This document shows, piece after piece, positions 10,569 through 19,900 of a stretch of 28,331 nucleotides of DNA. Source of the stretch: Byssochlamys sp. IMV 00236 (lineage: Eukaryota > Ascomycota > Eurotiomycetes > Eurotiales > Thermoascaceae); contig MSJH02000757.1 in assembly GCA_001931875.2 (NCBI GenBank), forward strand, positions 1-28,331, read 5' to 3'. The position numbers and the translations under genes are program-made. The notes under the pieces are model-generated. The model did no database searches and was not told the DNA's origin. It saw nothing but the letters and a program-made list of their open reading frames with translations. The number at the start of each line of letters is the position of its first letter. Position 1 is the first letter of the stretch.

Positions 10569-10821
10569 TATTAATTAATGATCCCTGTGAGATGCAAGTG
10601 TTAATTCAAGTCTGTTTAAAATGTAACAAATCTACAACATTCAACTGCTCATGGTATCAACTGAAATGTTTACAATATCTAATTTTTTGAAATTGTTTCC
10701 AGACATCCATCCATTACAAGATGAATCCATCTGATGATACGTTTGATGCAGTTGAACTTGTTAAAACATACCAGATGCTTACTTGGTGAAGGGAAAAGAG
10801 GAAGAATTAATTTTATATTCA

Positions 10822-10884
10822 TGTCTTCTCTTTACTACTCTCTCACTCTCCTCTCCCTCTTTCTCTTTTCCTATCCTCCATTCC
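10822..10884. promoter_or_regulatory. C/T-rich tract upstream of L9
   Basis: An almost pure pyrimidine stretch on the plus strand (purine-rich on the L9 coding strand) lies about 250-320 bp upstream of the L9 start codon. It is plausible as a promoter element of this highly expressed gene, but no named factor site was recognised. Confidence 0.3.
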
Positions 10885-11191
10885 AGGTTACACTAACAGA
10901 CACTACTGTCCGATTATACTCGGAATGTGGCTTATCGTTCGCCGGACATTATCAATTTCTTTATTAGGGAAATTAAAGTTCATTGTTCCCTACTTTAGGA
11001 AGATGTTGTCTTTATGATTCAACAGTGAACTACTCGAGTCAACTATGGTTATAAAACCAAAACTATAATAAATTAGTTAAAAACATGTATTTAATACTAC
11101 TAAAATTATGTATATGAGCAAAGTGAGAGCACGTTTCAACCAATAGAATATAAAGAATAGAATGAGCGCAATAGCTTCATTTACTGTTTCA

Positions 11192-11223
11192 CTGACCCAC
11201 AAATTTTTATGTTATTGGGTCAG
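11192..11223. repeat. Short inverted repeat
   Basis: CTGACCCA at 11192-11199 is followed after 16 nt by its exact complement TGGGTCAG at 11216-11223. It could form a hairpin or be a dyad binding site in the L9/KCH intergenic region. Function is unknown. Confidence 0.5.
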
Positions 11224-12464
11224 AAGGTCCGTTCCTCTTCAATGCGTAAGATGTGGACAATCTGAAGAATAATTCAAATCATAAATGTATAAAAAACATC
11301 CCATACAACACCACAAAGTACGCAAACTTTTCTCATATTTTGTCTATTGCTTTTCCTGCATTATCTCGTGAATGTTGATGGTATAACTTAGAGCGATCGT
11401 ATAAATACAGACGCATAACCCTTAAGAAAGGCTTGGAATGAAATGTAAAACGCTTCCTTCTATAGTGTCTGCATATTTAAATAGTCAGGCTTATTGCTAC
11501 GAAGGAAATAAAATGCCAAATGGCTAATCATACATCGATGCAACGCTTTACGCTCTTAATAAGCAAAACAAAAAGGCTTAATCAACAGGAATGGAAACCC
11601 ATTAAAGTAAAGAATGGCTTTGCTCCTGGAGTAAGGCTTTAAGCTCAATTTACAGTACTCTTTTGGTCGAAGGGGGCAGTCAGGACATTCGCTGCACAAC
11701 ATACGTAAATAAATGACACTCTTTATCTTTTTTAATATCACGTAAAATGTTCTATTGCCACTATTACAAGTACATCCTCATTGATACACATATAGTAACT
11801 TATCATCGCTGATAAAGATGAAAAAGGAAAGTGCTTTTTGATTCAATAGAATAAGTTGTGTGCAAAAGCTAAAAGCTCAAGTGTTCAAAAAATCAAAGCT
11901 CTGTTCAATGTTACACTTGGAATGCACACAAGTGCAAAATGGCTGAAAATCATCTTTCAGTCGTAGAACTAGAACCTATAGGTTTAGACTATCCATATTA
12001 GGCTGGTATTGTATACTTGCGTCTATTGTTACTGCTACTCCATCACCTAGTTCCATGCGCCCTGATACATTTCTATATAGTAATAACTGCTACAAACTCA
12101 GGATTCTCTTTGACGTAGCCTTTTGCGTAACCTTACACTGATCAGGAGCTGCGTCATTTTTCATGCGATGAGATTATTCCATGCTTTAACAATGAATATC
12201 AGAATAAGCTTCTCTTCAAGTACCTCTTTAATAGTGACATAATTGACTATTATTGATTATGTTTCTTATCGGTTTCTTAATAATTTTTTTGTTGTATAAA
12301 TGATGCTTTTCATGAATTCTCTCTTTCTTTCTTTTTCCTTATCTTGAATCTTAATAAAAGGAGGGTCGTCAGAAACTTCTTGTGTGTGCATTACATTCAT
12401 TATCGATCAACATCTTAAATTATTTTGACAAGCCAGTACACATTAACTGTCATACGTTGTTGCT

Positions 12465-13633
12465 ATGGTACAGAACTAGATATTGTCGCACTAGCAACCA
12501 TACTTATTATCTATCAGGGATTCTGCGGGGGAAGAGACAAGCCAAATTGGAAACGAGAGATTGTTTCTGATCATAAGTTTGAGCACATCGATCTTCAAGA
12601 TTTCCATGACTTCTCTTGTTTAACTCGCTTCAAACATTTTTTAGTCTTTTTTGGGGTAATTAAGTCATTTGCTATATATATTGCTGATGTCTGGACCGCA
12701 GGTATTGTTTTTTTGTATAATGACAAACAAGCAAAGCTGATTTCTCTCTCCCTCATAGTGTCTCTCTTGATCATTGGGCAGACAACAGTAGCACCAGCCA
12801 TTCCAACAGATGTTTCAAAGTGGATCTTCTTTGCCTGTATTATGATCTCATTTCTCTTGTTGCTTTGGGATCTTATCAAGGCACGTCGTATCTTGATCAT
12901 GGAAGACATTTCATACAGTTTCACTTGCGATATTACCAATACCTACTTATCTATGAAGGATTATCGCTGCTTTTGCCTCTTTCAATCAATTCAAAAAGGA
13001 ATCGATTCATATGCCTTCTTTGTATACTCTAAACTGAAAGGATGGAAACGTCTGTTGCTAGCAGAAGCGCCTCGTCAAGTTATCAACATTGTGACTCTAG
13101 AAGCTCTTTTACCAGAATGGTTTAAAATTCATAATGGCGGAGTGACCATTGATAACTATGCCTTAGGCGACACTTGGCTGCAGCAAGTACTGACGGGAAC
13201 CATGGCATTTTCAGTAATCATCTTCACCATGTCCTTTGCCCTCGTTTGTCTCGCGACTGTACTTTATATTCCTCTAATGTGTCACATTCGCGGAAATCTA
13301 AAGGAATATGTCTGCTACAAAATTGACAAGCGTATAGATTCCATATTGCGCAAACAACAGACAAAAGCATCATATCGTAAAAGGCAGGAACCTCGTAGTG
13401 ATGAAAGTTATCTTGGTTCTTTCCCGTTTCACTATACTACCAGATCACCTGCCATATCTGAAAAAGCCTATGTTGATGATGGATCGAGTGAACAACACCT
13501 CTTGGGTAACGATTACTTTGACTATCACATTCCTTTTGAAACATCATATCAGCAACATCAACGACATCCGCATATACAACGACCAGCTCCACACAAGTTC
13601 TACAGCCCTCAACTTTCACAGCAGTTTATTTAA
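12465..13633 (+). CDS. KCH-type fungal potassium transporter
   Basis: Two exons: the ATG alone at 12465-12467, a 50-nt intron 12468-12517 (GTACAG...CTATCAG), then 12518-13633. The product is 372 aa. The start is chosen because the long open frame lacks any upstream ATG in phase, while this splice gives MGFCGGRDKPNW directly before the conserved EIVSDHKF segment. Family features seen are KSFAIYIADVWT in the first membrane segment (about 42-68), two further segments near 74-92 and 103-122, the motif YAFFVYSKLKGWKRLLLAEA followed by PRQVIN, and a fourth segment near 234-262. The C-terminal 100 residues are hydrophilic. This matches yeast Kch1/Prm6, plasma-membrane proteins needed for low-affinity K+ uptake and Ca2+ channel activation during pheromone or stress response. 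Gly2 and Cys4 suggest possible lipidation (inference). Confidence 0.85.
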
Positions 13634-13662
13634 TACTCAATACGTCTCCTTTCCTTTTATTC

Positions 13663-13677
13663 AATAGCACTTGTTAA
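13663..13677. repeat. Left 15-bp direct repeat (candidate target-site duplication)
   Basis: AATAGCACTTGTTAA occurs here, 30 bp after the KCH stop, and again at 16827-16841 directly after the LINE 3' end. The two copies are identical and in the same orientation. Their length suits a LINE target-site duplication. Confidence 0.75.
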
Positions 13678-13717
13678 CTAGAAAACTAATGAATAAAACG
13701 TATTGCTCATTTTATAC

Positions 13718-15901
13718 CTACCGAGGCGTTAAGGAATGCACTGCCGTTATGGACAGCGCATTAAATCCAGGAGCACCGTTAATCTTTTGAAGGGGGGGAG
13801 GTCTTTCATTGTCGTGTTTTGATTTGTAAACAAAGATATTGTATATATTTAATGCACTATTCACATAGCGACTCCAAACCGTACCACAAGATTTACACTT
13901 GAGGACAGAGTGTACTCTTCGCTTTGGTCCAGTAATTGAGATATTATTTAATTGTTTGGATTTGCGCTTGTTACATATCTGACTCGTTAAGTATTCGTCA
14001 ACCGAAACAAATTCGGTCCCCCTCCATTGGATTGTTTGCATTTTCGTTTGATTTCTTCAGTAATTCGTTTTGTAGGTGCAGCTCGTTTTCCTTTCATACT
14101 TGAACAAAAAGAACCATTTCCGAACACAATGATTCGCTTCCGTTGAGAGGAGGAAGGGAGGTCAACAGGAGGTAGAGGTACATGTTTGATTTTGTTAGGG
14201 TTTTGGTTTTTAGCGCCAATTGTGCTTGATTTGTCATATTTTTTGCTGTTGTCAAAGAGTCTTTTAACAATTTCTTGAGTTTCTTTTTGCTTGTTGATAT
14301 AAGTCTTGAATTTTAGCTTTTGGGACCTATGCCATACACAGCGTTATTAAAATGTACACCATGTAAGAGAACGACATAACATTTATCTTGACAGTAGTAA
14401 CTATGGATTCTTTGATAGTTTTGTAGATTTGTAGAGGCAGCTAGTAAAAATGAGGTCAAGTGTGCAGTTTTTAAAGTAGGTAATTCACTAATATACTTAA
14501 ATTCGTCTAAATAACATTCTTGGTGTTCTTTTCGTCTTCTTGTAGCAAGATTGTAACCACATAAATGATAGTATTCTTCCAAGCTTGTTGTTCGGACACG
14601 TTCATGTTTTGTAGAATCAACTGCAATAAAGATAGTTGATATACCAGGGTCAACAGCCCAAATTTCAGCATCGTCAACGATTTCAGCAAAATCCTTGGGC
14701 GTCTTTGGTTCTCTTCTAGGTTCATCTTGGATGGAGACGGTTTTCTTAAACATGAAAGATACAGCATAACCATCAGTAGTGATCACATTTCTACAATGAC
14801 AACATTTGTTTAGCCCAAAAGAAAAGACATGTAAGCATACATACGCAAATTTTTTAGAACGTAAGGCCAAGCTTTCAAGTGTCTTGTAGCCTATTTTGAA
14901 AAATCAAAGACATTGAAGTACCATAAAGTTAAGTCATTATCATTCTTTTGACCTGATTTGATCTTGTTGTCACATTGCTTGGCAAGCTTCCAGAAAGGTT
15001 GAGCATCAATCTGTATACTCTTGGAATCGATCTTGTATAGGGGAAGTAAAGAAAAGTATCTTGATCCTCGAGGGTTGGTGTGCTTGAGAGGCACGAGGGT
15101 CTTGTCTTGAATTCTTGCTTGCACTGTTTTGATAAAGGTTTGAACAGCATCAATATCTTTTTTATCAATGTTCTTCAGTTTGCTTGTCATTTTCAAGGCC
15201 TTGTTGGAGTTGATAGCAGCCAAGATGTTTTCCTTTAATGATCTGTACTTGCTTGTGCTCAACTTCTTGACAAAAGGAAGTTCTTGTAGCTTTCGATGAA
15301 CATAACTGTTTGATGCTTTGTCTTGAGATCTCATTTCTTGAATGAACTTCTTTTGTTCCGTTTCCTTCTGTATAAAGTGTAGCCATTTCATGTAGCATTG
15401 AGGCTTGGCATACAGATTAGCTTCACTTGGTATATCAGCATCATTGAAAGCATCGTACGTTGACCAGAAAGTAAGAAAGCTATTGACAATGATTTCATAT
15501 CGTTCAATTCGATCAATAATGGATGGCCAGGCAGACTTGGGAATTATCTTTTGTTGAAAGATATGTTTTGCTAAAGACCTGCGTTGTTTGACTGTTAAGT
15601 TACCACTACAGGCGTAAGGAGAGGTCTTTTCGGACAGGACATTAAGGATATGTCTGAGAGTTCGATCTTCATAGGTAGAGCATACGTAGTTGCAGATCAG
15701 TGCTTCATATTGCTTAGCCATGGATGATACAATGGTCATATATCTTTTACTTGCGTACTTATCCAAGTCAGATTGAGTAAGAGAAGTAGATTCACAAAAG
15801 GTCTTGAGGCTTTTCTTGATACTATCAGAGGCATGTTTTCCTTGGTCAGCAAAGATAGAAAATATGCTATAAAACAAACTCTGAGTGACTACAGTGGTTC
15901 T
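13718..15901 (-). pseudogene. Fanzor (eukaryotic TnpB/OrfB) RNA-guided nuclease, decayed
   Basis: Reading leftwards, one protein is split over four frame blocks: about 15901-14891, about 14905-14313, about 14323-14020 and 14041-13718. Blocks resemble Fanzor/TnpB: a helical N-terminal part, WAVDPGIST (RuvC-I Asp, codon 14651-14649), EYYHLCGY and ISELPTLKTA, RKRIIVFGNGSFCSSMKGKR, VDEYLTSQIC (RuvC-II Glu, codon 13996-13994) and a zinc ribbon ending KCKSCGTVW. Lesions: each frame change is repaired by one extra base in a homopolymer (A5 at 14899-14903, T4 at 14318-14321, C5 at 14018-14022 on the plus strand). The second Cys of the first zinc pair is Arg (13966-13964). The RuvC-III Asp of the usual R-D-x-N motif is Tyr (13867-13865, TAT). 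There is no ATG at the N-terminal end. Known homologues are RNA-guided DNA endonucleases; this copy should be inactive as read. Confidence 0.8.
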
Positions 15902-15979
15902 TCACCATTCTCGAGAAGTTTCAAGAAATAGTAACTAGCAGAAATGGGCCCAGCGTATACCAGATTTTTATTTCATGCA

Positions 15980-16806
15980 TCCACATCCTCTGCCCTCCGC
16001 GCGATTTGAAAGAGTCTTTTCCCAAGCCGAGGAGCAGCTCCAGCTACTCTGCAGTTGATACCAAGGTTAGCCTCTTTGCCTTTGGGCCTCGTGACGATTT
16101 ATCCACCTTGGGATCTCAGGTGTCAGCACTTGATAGATTTGACAACGCCTCCTTTTGGATACCCTCATATGCTCATTGGACAATCCCAAACCCAACGCGG
16201 AAATCCAATGCAGTACCTATTCCGATTGTCAAGGTCCTTCTTGGTCAGCTACGTCCCTTATGGCACACAGATTTCGAATTACTAGCACAATCACGCACTT
16301 CAACCTCAGTACTGGCAAACTTTTTGGCCCCTGACTATACCTCCTACGGCCTCCACACCATGGTTTCGCCTGTTACATGACTACATTCCTACGGCTGCTT
16401 TACAGCATGTCTGGATTCCCAGCGTGGCCACCTCTCCATTATGTAGACCCTGTCAACAAGACACAGAGGCAAGCTTCCATCTCTTTGTGAGCTGCTCTCT
16501 CAAACTCAACTTCTGGTTCTCCATTGTCGAGAGATATTCTCTGCTGAACAAGTTCCTTACTGCAGATGAAATATGATGTGTACCCATTTCTTTTGTCCCA
16601 GTAGACGAGCAAACAACTGTCGATACGGACATTCTTTCTTTCTTGGTGCGAGTATCGCAACAATCTGGAAATATCACTGGCGGCGCGTATTTGACGACAC
16701 TCCGTGGTATACCACTGCAGTTGTCAACAGTTTCGACTTGGAACATAGCGGATTCCTGTCGACATTGCCTTTTGAACAGAAGTTATCTTCCACTATAGAC
16801 ACATAA
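15980..16806 (+). pseudogene. 3' end of a LINE reverse-transcriptase ORF
   Basis: The plus strand carries the C-terminal part of a non-LTR retrotransposon ORF2. The core is FWPLTIPPTASTPWFRLLHD followed by a zinc-binding motif LCRPCQQD...FHLFVSC (CX2CX8HX4C, 16442-16495), typical of the RT zinc-binding domain at the end of LINE polyproteins. A further piece in another frame, IATIWKYHWRRVFDDTPW, is the usual LINE C-terminus and ends with TAA at 16804-16806. One in-frame TAG (16283-16285), a stop at 16575-16577 and at least one frameshift make it non-functional. The RT catalytic domain and the endonuclease are absent, as expected for a 5'-truncated copy. Confidence 0.7.
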
Positions 16807-16826
16807 TTTATTAAAAAAAATTGTTA

Positions 16827-16841
16827 AATAGCACTTGTTAA
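16827..16841. repeat. Right 15-bp direct repeat (candidate target-site duplication)
   Basis: Identical to 13663-13677. It begins directly after the A-rich LINE 3' end (16807-16826), the position expected for the downstream copy of a LINE target-site duplication. The TOR stop codon lies 75 bp further on. Confidence 0.75.
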
Positions 16842-16915
16842 TTAATTGGAAGAAGGGAATGTTTATTATAAATAAAAAAAATGAAACATGATTACACTTG
16901 TATGCGTGAAATGAA

Positions 16916-19900
16916 TTACCAGAAAGCACACCTAGAAAAAAAAAGAGTTAAACATGGTTCAATACTACTCTGTCGTCTTATAAACGTACCATCCAACATA
17001 ACATTGACATAGATTTTCTAAAGAAGTGGCTTGTAATATTAGGCGATCTACTTGTGTAGGTACATCCAAAGTAACTCGAGGATTAAAGTCACGACCTGTC
17101 AATTTGTTTGAGACACGATTCACGACTGCCACAGCACGAGAATTCAGTAATTCAGGTCCTTGTGCGTTTTCTATATGTAATATAATTTGTAAGTTTATAA
17201 AATCAATAGTGTTTGCCTTACCATTTGCTACTGCTTCAACTTCAATACGGTTCAACCTTCGACTCACCGAGAAGTTTCTATGGCCATCTTCTGGACCTTC
17301 CTCATGAGCCATATTTTCAATTCCTCTCATACGGTCAACTAAAAACAATTGTATTTGTTATTTCTTTATACGCTATCATATATGTTGCTTCTTACTTTGG
17401 TTAGGACTTTGTGGTTGGGTGTTTAGCAATCTCCAATTAATCAAGGGGTCATACACAAAGGCTTCCAATACGGCCATTAAACTTTCCTTGTTAGCACGTA
17501 ATACGCGCATGACATGCTCACAAGTTGTTCTAAAGTTGCCTTCAATACCACTAACTTCCATCGCCTTTACCAGCATGCGTGTCAAACGGAAGGGAATCCT
17601 TTCGGGGAACCTCTCACGATGCATGGCTACTTCGAAACAATCACCAAAATCAATGTGTACCACCTTACCAGTGATTCGATGGAGCATCAGATTCGATGGG
17701 TGACGATCACCTAAACCAAGGATATAACCAACCATAGACATTACTGCCAGCGATCTTGTATAGTTAGTACGTCTGTCCAACCAAGCTTCTGAGTTACGAC
17801 TTTTGAGCCACAAGACATTGTATAGATCTTGTCCACTCGTCTTTTCGAATGCATATTGCAAAACTTCTACTTTTTGTATAACCGTCAAATTATCATAGCC
17901 AGGTGCCATCTTAAGAAAATGTTATAAACGATCTATATGTCTCCTTTTAAATAATTCTTACCTGAAGCATGAGACGATGCTCAAGATTCAATAAAATCTT
18001 TCTACTCTCTCTGTAGTCACGAATGAGTGAATGCAAAGTATCAGTCTCGTTAACCCAGCCGATAAGACCAGAGTTTGGAGAAAGCGGCACAACTGGGTAA
18101 CGTTGAATGTTTAGATGACGTTTGAACGTTTCAGCGTCATTAGTAAGCAATGTATTTACGAGTCCAAATAGTTGCATTACACGTTCGTCTTGACGAAGGT
18201 CTTCATGACCCTTTAGTAAGAACATATAATCCTTACCATCACTGCCAATGATTGTCAATTGTCTGGGTCGCTGCTTGGAAGCAATAACCGAGAGACTTGG
18301 ATTAAACCGGGCAATGCGCACAATAGGTTCACCGCTACGATAATATCCTGGCACACACAGTTCAAGATCGCGAGCTTCAAGCAGTTGAGGTGAAATGTAC
18401 TGTAGCTCCAGGCTGGTCAATTGGGGCAATTGGCGAACAATACGTCTAAAGACTTGATAATAGAGTTCCCAAGCTTGGTTCAAGTTATTCAAATCGCGCG
18501 TCTCCTTGTATCGATGACACCATTCTTGTGCCTCTTGGAGATCTCTTCCAAACGCCTGTACGAATGATTCTTCACGTAGAGTTTCAGGTCCACGATCTAA
18601 CATTTGATGTAATGGCTCCAATGTGGCAAACATAGCCTCTACGTTACGATCACCAAAATAGAGACGAGATGCCTCTTCAAGGCCCTCATGCCACATTTCA
18701 TGCCAGAGAATAGCAACACGAATAAGCTCTTGACTGACCATGAGAGCCTGTTCTACCAACACAGGACTGTGGATTCTCATGCGGTCCATGATGACAAAGG
18801 TAGCTCTGCGACGAGGAACACTTTGAGACTTGGAAGCGACCGTAAGTGAATAAACAAGAGCTTGAGGGTGCTCACGGCCGATATCTGTAAGTAACTGATG
18901 GATGAGCAGGCGAACAGTAGCGTTTGGCGCGTGAATACGGGCAATCAACTGAGGTATGACTTGCAGCCAGACATCAATACTTATCGTATTGAATCCTTCA
19001 CTGATAGCAGCACTAACATCAGCTTGATAACCATACTTGAACCATAGTGTGAGCAAACGTAAGGTATCCTGTAGTGAGTTCTCTTTGGACAGAGCAATGG
19101 ACCTAAAGAAGCCTTGAACGGCAGGCACAACATGATGATTGAAGATCTGTGGAGGCAGCTGATCAGGATGCAGTCTTTCATGATAATCAATGATATCAAA
19201 GTTAGCCAAAGCCCATGAATGCCATGCCTTGTACCAGTTTTGGTCGAATCGAGTAGCAAGCAAGAAGGAAGAAAGAATTTCAGTAATCGTCTCTTCGCTT
19301 AATTCATCGGACAACGCTCTCTGCCATTCACCTTGACGTAAATAGCATCGACTTAACAATCGAGTATATTCCGCAACGTCTTCAGTAATACGAGTAGGGT
19401 CAATAGGCATGCTGACAGCCATTTCATCTGGATTCAAGCCTAAATCTTGCGTCTTTTGTGCCGTAAAGTCTCTTAAGACATTAAGTGCCCGAGCACGAAT
19501 ACCAGATGCTCTATCAGGTGGTGCAATAGATGCAGAGTCCCACATGTGCTTCAGTTGCGCATATATAATCTTGGGGTGGGGTGCTCCAGTACCATCACTG
19601 TCCGTTTCCATTAGGCTCTTTAGAGTCTTTTCAGACAGAGAGAAACGGCCGCTCTTGCGACAGAGATTGGCAAACTTGATCCACATTTCAATATCTTCTT
19701 GAGGTGAAATGACCATTGTTCTCACACGTAAGATGCGTTGCCACACTTCAACGTTTCGTTCACAGCCTTCTAAACGTTTCATCCATGTACGGCGGATAGC
19801 ATTCTGCTTTTCAACATCGTTTGCTGACTGCTTGTAGATGATCATCTCTTCCAGCTCTGCCAACATTTGGACACGAACAACAGTAGCATAGGCACGGTTG

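Larger units (their letters stand above)
10569..12464. other. Intergenic between divergent L9 and KCH genes
   Basis: A 1.9-kb AT-rich stretch holding the promoters of L9 (leftward) and KCH (rightward). It has a pyrimidine tract at 10822-10884 and a short inverted repeat at 11192-11223. Short open frames exist (for example 11556-11741 on the minus strand), but none has recognisable content. No RNA gene was recognised. Confidence 0.6.
13678..16826. mobile_element. Composite insertion: Fanzor (-) joined to LINE 3' end (+)
   Basis: The 3.15 kb between the two 15-bp repeats contains only mobile-element sequence: a decayed TnpB/Fanzor gene on the minus strand at the left, and the last part of a LINE reverse-transcriptase ORF on the plus strand at the right. 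The LINE ORF ends at 16806, followed by a 20-nt A-rich 3' end. Without it the convergent KCH and TOR stop codons would be only about 120 bp apart. The junction between the two elements lies at about 15900-15980. No terminal inverted repeats were seen. The simplest reading is a 5'-truncated LINE insertion that carried the Fanzor with it. Confidence 0.65.

Noticed and set aside
10089..10574. 161-codon plus-strand frame opposite L9
   Set aside because: It is the mirror of the strongly codon-biased L9 gene and has no family features of its own.
13718..15901. Fanzor frame breaks as introns
   Set aside because: No suitable donor and acceptor pairs surround the breaks. Single-base changes in homopolymers restore the conserved blocks with no sequence removed.
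16965..17348. TOR C-terminus ending in WYVYKTTE
   Set aside because: This reads into an intron. The splice to 16931-16916 gives the invariant FATC ending.
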